From positions 1 to 23,724 of the forward strand of contig USCJ01000002.1 in NCBI GenBank assembly GCA_900553215.1: a stretch of 23,724 nt of DNA. Reading direction: 5' to 3'. Under the pieces are notes generated by a model, which was not told the DNA's origin, did not search any database, and worked only from the letters and a program-made list of their open reading frames with translations. The position numbers and the translations under genes are program-made. Positions 1 to 6,715 of the stretch are shown here, piece after piece. Numbering within the stretch: position 1 is the stretch's first letter; each line of letters starts with the position of its first letter. This DNA comes from an uncultured Collinsella sp. GTDB taxonomy: Bacteria > Actinomycetota > Coriobacteriia > Coriobacteriales > Coriobacteriaceae.

Positions 1-1287
1 GGCCTCCAGGCCGGCAATACCGCCGCCCACCACGGCGATCTTCTTGTCGCCCTCGCCCGGCTTAATGGCGATGGTCGCCTCGTCGCCGTTCTCGGCATTG
101 AGCACGCACGAGATGTATTTGCGGTTTTGAATCGCGTCGACGCAGCCCTTGTTGCAGTTGAGGCACTCGCGGATGGGCTCACCCGTGGCGGCCTTCAGCG
201 CAATGTCGGGGTCGCACATGAGCGAGCGGCCGTAGGCAATGATGTCGGCCGCGCCGTCTTCCAGAATCTTCTCACCGGCCTCGACCGAGACAACGCGGCC
301 GACGGTTGCCACCGGCACGGAGACCAGGGCCTTGACGCGCTCGGCCACCGGCAGCGTCCAGTTGTAGGGCATGGCGCCCATGGGCGGAATGGTGTCTCCC
401 ATGTTGCCGGTGTGGTTGGCCTGCGCGACCTGGATCATGTCGATGCCCGCGCCCTCGAGCAGCTTGGCAAACTCGCAGGCCTCATCGGGCTGCAGGCCGC
501 CCTTGCCGCGCGGCGTGCCGTCGGGGTTCTCCATGATCACGGGGAGCTTGTACTCCACCATCAGCTCCGGTGCGGCTTCCTTAATGGCGGCGACGACCTC
601 CAGCGCGTAGCGAACGCGGTTCTCGAACGAGCCGCCGTACTCGTCGGTGCGCTGGTTGAGGATAGCCGAGCACAGCGAGCCCACCAGACGGTCGCCGTGG
701 ACCTCGATGGCGTCGATCCCGGCCTGCTGTGCGCGAGCGGCCGAGGCGGCGATGGCCTCCTTGATCTGGGTGAGCTGCTCCACGCTCGCCTCGTTCACAA
801 AGTGCTGCATGTCGTGGTGCAGCTTGGCGTAGGCCTGCTTGCGAATCTCGTTGGACTCGGCCATCTTGGCGGCGAAGGTCTCCTCGTCGCCGGCGGCCTT
901 GGCCTCCTGCGCGGCCTTGGCGGCGGCCATGGAGCCCATGACCATGCGGCCGACGCCGGGCACGTCGTACTCGGGATGGAACAGCTGCAGGGCGATCTTG
1001 GCGCCGTGCTTGTGGACGGCGTCGGCCAGCGCCTTAAACGTGGGGATCTGGGCATCGGTCGCCAGCTTGGGCGTGGGGCTCGCGGTCATAACGGGAGCGA
1101 CGTCGCCGATGACGATGTAGCTCACGCCGCCACGGGCCAGACGCTCGTAAAAGGCCAGGCTGCGCTCGCCGATGGAACCGTCGCGCTCCTCGTAGCCGGT
1201 GGTGAGCGGCGGGAACATAATGCGGTTCTTGAGCTCAAGGGGGCCAACCGTAATGGGCTGGAGCAGCTTGGATGCAGGTGCGGTCAT
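1..1287 (-). CDS. NADH:flavin oxidoreductase / 2-enoate reductase family protein (partial, C-terminus off the left edge)
   Basis: Flavin- and iron-sulfur-dependent oxidoreductase of the Old Yellow Enzyme/2,4-dienoyl-CoA reductase type (the family includes bile-acid enzymes BaiCD and BaiH); it would reduce activated C=C bonds using NAD(P)H. The N-terminal TIM barrel is visible (LLQPITVGPLELKNRI at residues 8-23; NQRTDEYGGSFENR later). A [4Fe-4S] cysteine set lies at residues 375, 378, 382 and 394 (CLNCNKGC...C). The frame runs off the window just after the FAD-binding glycine motif VVGGGIAG; relatives are about 650 residues, so roughly a third is missing. The ATG at 1287 is preceded by AGAGAGG at good spacing. 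Two oddities: the usual barrel motif with paired histidines reads VEVHGDRLVGS, and there is an extra Ala/Glu/Lys-rich helix-like stretch before it. Substrate cannot be assigned. The upstream region carries the large repeat array at 1434-1891. Confidence 0.88.
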   Translation of the reverse strand, partial: MTAPASKLLQPITVGPLELKNRIMFPPLTTGYEERDGSIGERSLAFYERLARGGVSYIVIGDVAPVMTASPTPKLATDAQIPTFKALADAVHKHGAKIALQLFHPEYDVPGVGRMVMGSMAAAKAAQEAKAAGDEETFAAKMAESNEIRKQAYAKLHHDMQHFVNEASVEQLTQIKEAIAASAARAQQAGIDAIEVHGDRLVGSLCSAILNQRTDEYGGSFENRVRYALEVVAAIKEAAPELMVEYKLPVIMENPDGTPRGKGGLQPDEACEFAKLLEGAGIDMIQVAQANHTGNMGDTIPPMGAMPYNWTLPVAERVKALVSVPVATVGRVVSVEAGEKILEDGAADIIAYGRSLMCDPDIALKAATGEPIRECLNCNKGCVDAIQNRKYISCVLNAENGDEATIAIKPGEGDKKIAVVGGGIAGLEA

Positions 1288-1433
1288 GGATATTCCTCTC
1301 TTGTAGGCGCGGCGGCGATGGTGCCGCGTAGTTGTCTAGAGGATATGGCATGGGAGCACAGTGGCGCAACGGAAATCGGCGAATATCAGGTGGCGGCGGG
1401 TGGATGGGGATGGGCGGGGCGGCCCGTCGGTTT

Positions 1434-1891
1434 ATCTCAATCTGTAACAGTTACGCGGCAAAACCGGGGTCTACCTGTTACAAATCGAGACGAACGGAAG
1501 CGTTCCGTCGGAAAATCTCAATCTGTAACACTTGCAGACCAAAAACGCCCCTAGATGTTACAGATCGAGACGAACAAATTCGGTCCGACCAAACATCTCA
1601 ATCCGTAACATCTAGACCCACTTTTGACCCCTACCTGTTACAGATCGAGACAAACCAATCTAGCCTGACGAAAGATCTAAATCTGTAACAGTTGCTCGAC
1701 AAAATGGGCCCCAGATGTTACAGATCGAGACAAACGGGACCCGTCTGCAAGAAAATCTCGATCTGTAACAACAACTCGGCAAAATCCGTCCCTCGTGTTA
1801 CAGATTTAGACAAACGGAGACCGTCCTGCCGAAACATCTCAATCTGTAACACCTAGCCGCCCAAATCGGGTCTAGATGTTACAGATCGAGA
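1434..1891. repeat. Array of 12 alternating-orientation 15-bp repeats, ~80-bp period (array 1)
   Basis: Six units, each with a left arm (consensus ATCTCAATCTGTAACA) and a right arm (TGTTACAGATCGAGA), its near reverse complement. Left arms start at 1434, 1515, 1595, 1675, 1755 and 1836; right arms start at 1476, 1556, 1636, 1716, 1796 and 1877. The unit period is therefore 80-81 bp and successive arms are about 39-42 bp apart. The 24-27-bp sequences between arms differ but keep weak patterns: an internal AAAA or CAAA in the within-unit spacer, and CRAAC at the start and RAA at the end of the between-unit spacer. Several between-unit spacers contain short palindromes, such as ACGGAA-GCG-TTCCGT and ACGGG-A-CCCGT. 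The array lies between the 5' end of the oxidoreductase gene and the terminator of tRNA-fMet. A second array of the same family is at 19409-19625. Function unknown. Confidence 0.95.
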
Positions 1892-1941
1892 TTTTGTTTG
1901 AGATGTTGGGAATTGGGCTGAGAGAACAGTCCCGGAATAAC

Positions 1942-1970
1942 AAAAAAGCTCGCCGGCTAGGCCGACGAGC
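1942..1970 (-). terminator. Rho-independent terminator of the tRNA-fMet gene
   Basis: Read on the minus strand, a 10-bp stem (GCTCGTCGGC with GCCGGCGAGC, one G-T pair) with loop CTA is followed by a run of T. It sits 10 nt beyond the CCA end of the tRNA. Confidence 0.85.
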
Positions 1971-1980
1971 TGCAAGTTCT

Positions 1981-2057
1981 TGGTCGCGGGGGCAGGATTT
2001 GAACCTACGACCTCCGGGTTATGAGCCCGGCGAGCTACCAGACTGCTCCACCCCGCA
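1981..2057 (-). tRNA. Initiator tRNA-fMet (anticodon CAU), CCA encoded
   Basis: A 77-nt cloverleaf with anticodon loop CTCATAA. Initiator marks are visible: three consecutive G:C pairs in the anticodon stem (CCGGG/CCCGG) and the A11:U24 pair in the D stem (GAGC/GCTC). The acceptor stem is GCGGGG/CCCCGC at positions 2-7/66-71. The first position is U opposite G72, a wobble pair rather than the C1xA72 mismatch of the E. coli initiator. The 3' CCA is encoded (1981-1983). It has its own -35/-10 promoter and terminator, so it is a single-gene transcription unit. Confidence 0.96.
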
Positions 2058-2088
2058 ATGTCTGGGCGCCTCATGTGCGCAAGAAAGA

Positions 2089-2117
2089 ATATTACGTGGG
2101 AGTTCGGTAAACGGCAA
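2089..2117 (-). promoter_or_regulatory. Sigma-70-type promoter of tRNA-fMet
   Basis: On the minus strand TTGCCG (2117-2112) and TAATAT (2094-2089) are separated by exactly 17 bp. The expected transcription start lies about 25 nt before the tRNA 5' end. Confidence 0.7.
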
Positions 2118-2211
2118 GGAAAATCTCGTAGAGCATAATTCCTTCATATTTAAACCCCTCGACCCCTATCACCGTAAACGAATCGCAGCCGAGCGCCGTC
2201 GACGGCACGTA

Positions 2212-2217
2212 TACAAT
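2212..2217 (+). promoter_or_regulatory. Probable -10 element of coaX (TACAAT)
   Basis: TACAAT within GTATACAATGG lies 37 bp before the coaX start codon. No recognisable -35 is seen at 16-18 bp. The same hexamer occurs before folP-folK, prs and the ABC operon in this window, which supports the call. Confidence 0.45.
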
Positions 2218-2253
2218 GGTGCGCGTCCTTTTATGCCGACACCGGGAGTAGAC

Positions 2254-3027
2254 ATGCTGCTCGCTATCGATATGGGAAACACGCAGACGGCCATGGGTCT
2301 GTTTGACGGAGACGAGCTGGTGCAGTCGTGGCGCATGCCCACCGACCGCTCCTATACCGCCGACGAGATCCACGTGCGCCTGATGGGCTTCTTTAAGATG
2401 TACGACATCTCACTCGACGCGGTCGACGCGATCGCCTTCGCCGGCGTGGTGCCGCAGCTCTCGCGCGAGTGGCACGCCGTGGCCGACCGCATTGCCGCGA
2501 ACGCCATCGTCATCGGGCCGCAGACGGCTGCCGTGGCCAAGCTGCGGGCGGCGAACCCCCAGGCCGTGGGCGCCGACCGCGTCGCCAACGCCGTTGCTGC
2601 CGAGACCTTCTACGGCGCGCCGGCAATCGTGGTGGACTTTGGCACCGCAACCAATATCGACGTTATCGACGAGGACGGCTATTACATTGGCGGAGCGATC
2701 GCGCCGGGCATCCGCATCTCCATGGATGCGCTTGCCGCTCGTGCCGCCAAACTCGCCAGCGTTCCGCTCGAGACGCCCGAGCATGCCATCGGCCGCGATA
2801 CCGAGGAATGCATCAAGGTCGGCGCCGTGACGGGCGCCGCCGCCATGGCCGAGGGCCTGGTCGCACGCATGAAGCGCGAGCTGGGCCGCGAGGACGCCAC
2901 CGTTATCGCCACGGGCGGCCTCGCCGGCATCGTCGCCGATTCGACCGATGCCTTCGACGTGGTCGACGGACAACTCACCATCAAAGGTATCTGCGAAATC
3001 TACCGCCGTATGCAGGAGCTGGGGTAA
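2254..3027 (+). CDS. coaX: Type III pantothenate kinase
   Basis: Catalyses ATP-dependent phosphorylation of pantothenate, the first step of coenzyme A synthesis, in the cytoplasm. The 257-residue protein matches the usual family length (about 255-260). The ASKHA-fold phosphate motif DMGNTQTAMGLF is at residues 5-16, GADRVANAVAA is near the middle, and DFGTATNIDVID and GGAIAPGI are the second phosphate and substrate motifs. The frame is open well upstream, into the tRNA region, but ATG 2254 is preferred because it is preceded by GGGAGT and places the DxGNT motif at the very N-terminus, as in all CoaX. A small inverted-repeat element follows. CoaX is the pantothenate kinase type insensitive to CoA feedback in characterised members. 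Confidence 0.96.
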   Translation: MLLAIDMGNTQTAMGLFDGDELVQSWRMPTDRSYTADEIHVRLMGFFKMYDISLDAVDAIAFAGVVPQLSREWHAVADRIAANAIVIGPQTAAVAKLRAANPQAVGADRVANAVAAETFYGAPAIVVDFGTATNIDVIDEDGYYIGGAIAPGIRISMDALAARAAKLASVPLETPEHAIGRDTEECIKVGAVTGAAAMAEGLVARMKRELGREDATVIATGGLAGIVADSTDAFDVVDGQLTIKGICEIYRRMQELG

Positions 3028-3084
3028 GGAGGGGCTTAAGTCGAGCACGCCCGATGCCACAGTCCCCGCAAACGTTCGCCAAGC

Positions 3085-3210
3085 CTATTCCTCAAAACTG
3101 AAAAACTTTCAATTTTGAGGAATAGAGACTCCTCGAATACGCCCAGCGCAGCGATATCGTGCATGTTTCCTATTCCTCAAAAACGAAAATTTTTCAGTTT
3201 TGAGGAATAG
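3085..3210. repeat. Inverted-repeat element bounded by 21-bp arms, each in its own hairpin
   Basis: The ends are reverse complements over 21 bp, beginning CTATTCCTCAAAACTGAAAA. Each end also folds on itself: 3085-3125 and 3170-3210 are both 41 nt with a perfect 13-bp outer stem (CTATTCCTCAAAA/TTTTGAGGAATAG). The 44-bp centre has no evident coding. It lies between the coaX stop and a bidirectional terminator-like hairpin. No encoded transposase; nature unknown. Confidence 0.85.
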
Positions 3211-3236
3211 GATTAAGGCAGCCCTGCAGTCACGCG

Positions 3237-3269
3237 AAGACCCTCCCCGGCACAGCCGAGGAGGGTCTT
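3237..3269 (-). terminator. Terminator-like hairpin between convergent coaX and the biotin-ligase-like gene
   Basis: The stem AAGACCCTCC(C/T)CGGC pairs with its complement across a short loop, one mismatch. It lies 37 bp beyond the stop of the minus-strand gene. The T-tract is weak in both directions, so it may serve both genes. Confidence 0.6.
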
Positions 3270-3305
3270 GTTGTCATCGTTGTCTTTGAGCGCTGGCACC
3301 TCGCG

Positions 3306-4007
3306 TTACAGACCGCGAATGCGCACGGCCTCGGGCGGAAACTCCTGCTCGCCGGCATCGGTCTTGATGGTCGCGCGGCCCCAGATGTCCAGGCCCGCAA
3401 ACACACCGACCGCAAGCGGCAGGCCGTTAGGCGACACCGCCGCGACCTGACGACCCAGCAGCGGCACCATATCGAAATACTCGCCCAGCACGGGAGCCAG
3501 CGGGCCGGCAGCGCCCTGCGGCGTGTTGGCGGCAACCGCCCAGGTGCCCACGCGGGTCAGCACGGCGGCGGCCAATGCCTCGACCAGCTCCTCGTCGGCC
3601 ATATCCACGCCGAGCTCGCCCAGTGCCGAACGCTCAATCTCCACCGTCACGGCACCGAACATGCCCGCGGCACCGGCACCGCCGTTGACGGCGACGTGCG
3701 CGAGCGACGTCTCAAACGCAGGCGCACCGCACACGATGTCGCTCGGCCACTGGATGCCCACCTTGCCGGCAAGGCCCAGCCCCGGCGTCGATGCCGTGCC
3801 CACGAGCGCGTCCATCATGCCCATCGCGGCCACAAACGGCAGGCCGTGGAAGGCATGCATGTTCACGTCCGGGCGCACGACCAGCGAAAACGTCAACGAC
3901 GCCTCGCCCGCACTCCAAGCGCACCAGCCCGCAGACGCGCCATCGCGGCCCGCGTCGCGCGCGGCGTCGAGCTCGGTGCCGGCGGCAACAGCATTCATCT
4001 CAATCAT
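3306..4007 (-). CDS. Biotin--protein ligase-like protein (BirA/BPL family, divergent)
   Basis: A 233-residue protein resembling the catalytic and C-terminal domains of biotin-[acetyl-CoA-carboxylase] ligase, which joins biotin to carrier-protein lysines via biotinyl-AMP. Seen: SLVVRPDVNMHAFHGLPFVAA, IQWPSDIV in place of the family KWPND, FGAVTVEIE where families have the GIL-E strand, and a C-terminal SH3-like stretch ending EFPPEAVRIRGL. Missing: the glycine/arginine biotinyl-AMP loop (GRGRRG) and the conserved K of the KLAG motif; there is no N-terminal helix-turn-helix. The gene begins directly after the folP-folK stop (TAG-ATG), so it is translationally coupled; a second in-frame ATG three codons later is an alternative start. 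It could be a non-canonical BPL, or a related acyltransferase-fold protein without ligase activity. Confidence 0.68.
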   Translation of the reverse strand: MIEMNAVAAGTELDAARDAGRDGASAGWCAWSAGEASLTFSLVVRPDVNMHAFHGLPFVAAMGMMDALVGTASTPGLGLAGKVGIQWPSDIVCGAPAFETSLAHVAVNGGAGAAGMFGAVTVEIERSALGELGVDMADEELVEALAAAVLTRVGTWAVAANTPQGAAGPLAPVLGEYFDMVPLLGRQVAAVSPNGLPLAVGVFAGLDIWGRATIKTDAGEQEFPPEAVRIRGL

Positions 4008-5753
4008 CTACATACGCCCCAATTCGCCCACGATATGGCCCACGCGGTCCTCGGGCTCCTTGACCTCGACGCCGTTGTAGCGGAAGAACCGCGCCGGGTC
4101 GTGCATCAGGTCCTCGAGCGGCACCAGCACAAAGTCGCGCTCGCCGATCAGCGGATGCGGCAGGCGCAGCTTTTTGCCGCCGTGGGTCTCGCCGTCCATC
4201 CACAGCAGGTCCAGGTCGATGGTGCGCGGACCGTTGGCCTTGGCCTTTTTGGAGCGGTCGCGGCCCAGCTCGGCCTCGATCTTCATGAGCTCGTCGAGCA
4301 GCACCAACGGCGCCAGCTCGGTCTTAATCTCGATGACGGCGTTGGCAAACGCGTCCTGGCGCGTCTCATAGGCCGGCTCGCTCTCGTAGATCTTGGAGGA
4401 GTTGGACACGCAGGTGAGTGGAATCTCGGCGATCATGTCGCGTGCGGCGCGGATGTTGTCACAGCGATGCCCCAGGTTGGAGCCCACGGCCACAAACGCG
4501 CGGCGCGGCTGCGGCTTGGCAACCGCCCAGTAGCCGTTCAGGAACTGCGCAAAACCCGCGGCGTCGTGCACGCGCACGATGTTGGCACCGGCCTGGATGG
4601 CGCCCAGGCACACGCCAAACGTAGCGGCATCGCGCTCGGCGGCCTCGGTCACGCCCGAGACGGCGCCCACAAAGCGCTTGCGCGATACGGCGCACATGAG
4701 CGGATAGCCCAGCGACGCCATCTTGGCAGTCTCGCGCTGGATGACGATGTCCTCGTTAGCCGACTTACCAAAGCCCGGGCCGGGATCGATGCAGATGCGG
4801 TCGCGCGACACGCCGGCATGGATGAGCGCGCGGGCCTGGTCGGACAGAAAGCCCATGACGCGGCGCATGATGGGCGCCGAATCGGGCAGGGTGAAGCGGC
4901 GGAGCTGCGAGGTGGGCACGTAGGCTTCCTCGCGGCGGGCGCTGCGGCGCATCATGACGGCCAGGTGGTCATTGGGCTCCGATGCGGCCTCGGTGGCTGC
5001 GGGCGCGGCCTCGGGCGCAGCGGTATCGGCGGCAGGCGCGGCCTGCTCGGCGCCCGGCGTCTCCTGCCCCAGTTCGTCCGTAGGCTCGGACGCGGGTTCC
5101 GGATCGCCAAACGGCAACGAGGGCTGCACCACGCCGCCCGGAAGCTTTGCCTCGGGCTTAGGATCGCCCAGCAGCTTGCCACGGCGGCGACGAGCGGGCT
5201 TCTCGGCCTCGCGCGCGGCCTCGGCAGCCGCCTCGCGCGCCTTCTCGGCAACAAACGCCGCGGCCGAGGTATCGAGCTGCACCGTCGCGTGCGTGCGCGC
5301 GGGCGCGGCGACCTCGCCGGCATGCATCACGATGACGCCGCAGGTGCTCGTCTTAACAAACTCGACCATCTTGGGGTCGGTGAAGCCGGTCACGTCGTTG
5401 ACGATCGAGGCGCCGCAGCGCACGGCCGCCTTGGCAACCGCCACATGACGCGTGTCAATCGAGACGATGGCGCCCTCTTTGGCCAGCGCGCGCACCACGG
5501 GCAGCACGCGGCGCGCTTCCTCATCGGGATTGACCGGGGTAAAGCCGGGGCGCGTGGACTCACCGCCCACGTCGATGATGTCGGCGCCGGCGTCGAGCAT
5601 CGCCAGGCCATACTCGATCGCGGCATCCGGGTCGAAGTGCTCCCCGCCATCGCTAAACGAATCGGGCGTCACGTTGAGGACGCCCATGATGCGCGGGCGG
5701 TCAAAGCTGAGCTCATACTTTCCGCACCGCCATGTCTTGCTGTCGTTCGCCAT
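4008..5753 (-). CDS. folP-folK: Fused dihydropteroate synthase / HPPK (FolP-FolK) with a large internal insertion
   Basis: Bifunctional folate enzyme of 581 residues. Residues about 20-415 are dihydropteroate synthase: GVLNVTPDSFSDGG (24-37), DVGGESTRPG (61-70), SIDTR (98-102), the IVNDV strand (117-121), DPGPGFGK (333-340) and SRKRF (367-371). Residues about 420-581 are HPPK (6-hydroxymethyl-7,8-dihydropterin pyrophosphokinase): FVAVGSNLG (420-428), GPRTIDLDLL (508-517) and PHPLIGERDFVLVPL (522-536). HPPK makes the substrate that FolP condenses with p-aminobenzoate. Between the MHAGE segment (144-148) and about residue 290 lies a roughly 140-residue Ala/Pro/Glu-rich insertion with an RRRRG patch, absent from ordinary ~270-residue DHPS. 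ATG 5753 is chosen for the AGGAGG 8 nt upstream; the frame stays open further upstream inside the sirtuin gene, which is a shadow. Confidence 0.95.
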   Translation of the reverse strand: MANDSKTWRCGKYELSFDRPRIMGVLNVTPDSFSDGGEHFDPDAAIEYGLAMLDAGADIIDVGGESTRPGFTPVNPDEEARRVLPVVRALAKEGAIVSIDTRHVAVAKAAVRCGASIVNDVTGFTDPKMVEFVKTSTCGVIVMHAGEVAAPARTHATVQLDTSAAAFVAEKAREAAAEAAREAEKPARRRRGKLLGDPKPEAKLPGGVVQPSLPFGDPEPASEPTDELGQETPGAEQAAPAADTAAPEAAPAATEAASEPNDHLAVMMRRSARREEAYVPTSQLRRFTLPDSAPIMRRVMGFLSDQARALIHAGVSRDRICIDPGPGFGKSANEDIVIQRETAKMASLGYPLMCAVSRKRFVGAVSGVTEAAERDAATFGVCLGAIQAGANIVRVHDAAGFAQFLNGYWAVAKPQPRRAFVAVGSNLGHRCDNIRAARDMIAEIPLTCVSNSSKIYESEPAYETRQDAFANAVIEIKTELAPLVLLDELMKIEAELGRDRSKKAKANGPRTIDLDLLWMDGETHGGKKLRLPHPLIGERDFVLVPLEDLMHDPARFFRYNGVEVKEPEDRVGHIVGELGRM

Positions 5754-5775
5754 GAACATCCTCCTAAAATGCCCA

Positions 5776-5834
5776 CGCCGCCGAGCTTGGGGAGCTGGCG
5801 GCGGGGTCGCTTTGCACTCAGTCTTTCTATTGTA
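5776..5834 (-). promoter_or_regulatory. folP-folK promoter (-10 TACAAT, 5829-5834) and leader hairpin (5776-5803)
   Basis: On the minus strand TACAAT within GGATACAATAG lies about 75 bp before the folP-folK start. Between it and the ribosome binding site is a G+C hairpin (CGCCGCC/GGCGGCG with an inner AGCT/AGCT step), followed by TGGGCATTTTAGGAGG, so a short U run merges into the Shine-Dalgarno. It may be the sirtuin terminator, or an attenuator. No -35 matched. Confidence 0.45.
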
Positions 5835-5848
5835 TCCGCGCACGCGGG

Positions 5849-6601
5849 CTAGAACGCAAACGCGGCCGCGATGTCGCAAGAAATCAGCAGGTCGGCATTT
5901 GCATCCTGATCGGTGGGGGCAAGGTTGCATATGGCCAGTGTATCGCCGGTAAAGTAGCGTGTAAGACCCGCCGCCGGATACACCACGAGCGAGGTCCCGC
6001 CTACAATGAGGGCATCGGCCGCGGCGATGGCGGCAACGGCACCGGTCAACACATGCTCGTCGAGCGGCTCTTCGTAGAGCACCACATCGGGCTTGATGCG
6101 ACCACCGCACGCGGGGCACACGGGCACGCCCGCGGCGTCCTCGTGCTCGCGCGAGCAAATCCACTCGGCGCTATAGACCGCTCCGCACGACTGACAAATG
6201 TTGCGATGGACCGATCCGTGCAACTCAAACACGCGCTGCGAGCCCGCCATCTGATGCAAGCCGTCGATGTTTTGCGTCACCACGGCATCAAGCTTGCCGG
6301 CGCGCTCCAGCTCGGCAAGCTTGGTGTGACAGCGGTTGGGCTTAGCGCTAAGCGCGATCATCTTGGTGCGGTAAAAGTCGAAGAACTCCGCCGGATGTGT
6401 CTCGTAAAAGCTGTGCGAGAGCATGGTCTCGGGCGGATAGGCAAACTGCTGGTGATACAGGCCGTCAACGCTGCGAAAATCGGGAATGCCGCTTGCCGTG
6501 GAAACACCCGCACCGCCAAAGAAGACCACGCGCTCGTGGGCATTGAACAGCTCCGCCAGCGCGGCGGAGGCCTGCCTGGGGTCCGATATTGCCTGCGTCA
6601 T
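5849..6601 (-). CDS. NAD-dependent protein deacylase, sirtuin (CobB/Sir2 family)
   Basis: Removes acyl groups from lysines using NAD+, releasing nicotinamide. The 250-residue protein has all sirtuin hallmarks: GGAGVSTASGIPDFRS (29-44) for NAD binding, TQNIDGLH (109-116), catalytic His128 in ELHGS, and a zinc ribbon with cysteine pairs at 136/139 and 162/165. GGTSLVVYPA is the second NAD-binding segment. ATG 6601 is preceded by GGAGGACTC; upstream continuation of the frame has no ribosome binding site and overlaps the divergent exonuclease promoter region. It reads toward folP-folK, about 95 bp ahead of it, and is divergent from the exonuclease III gene. Confidence 0.95.
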   Translation of the reverse strand: MTQAISDPRQASAALAELFNAHERVVFFGGAGVSTASGIPDFRSVDGLYHQQFAYPPETMLSHSFYETHPAEFFDFYRTKMIALSAKPNRCHTKLAELERAGKLDAVVTQNIDGLHQMAGSQRVFELHGSVHRNICQSCGAVYSAEWICSREHEDAAGVPVCPACGGRIKPDVVLYEEPLDEHVLTGAVAAIAAADALIVGGTSLVVYPAAGLTRYFTGDTLAICNLAPTDQDANADLLISCDIAAAFAF

Positions 6602-6715
6602 ATGAGTCCTCCGTCCATGTTGGTCGGGGCGACTGCGATTGCGCCGTCGTCCGCGGGGCCCGCCCCGCCCCTGTTGCGCTAATCTTAAGCCTGCCAACCC
6701 CGTCGAAAGGACACC

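Noticed and set aside
127..1554. Long open frame on the plus strand
   Set aside because: It is antisense to the oxidoreductase gene, a common result of GC-rich codon bias; the minus frame has the family motifs and a ribosome binding site.
1434..1891. CRISPR array
   Set aside because: The repeated word alternates in orientation, is only 15 bp, and the spacers keep family-wide patterns; no cas genes are present in the window.
3696..5852. 718-codon open frame on the plus strand
   Set aside because: It is antisense to folP-folK, has no recognisable domain, and is rich in His/Gly/Arg/Leu as expected for an antisense shadow.
5754..6164. N-terminal extension of folP-folK into the sirtuin gene
   Set aside because: The frame is open but overlaps sirtuin codons; AGGAGG before ATG 5753 and the start of the DHPS domain fix the shorter form.
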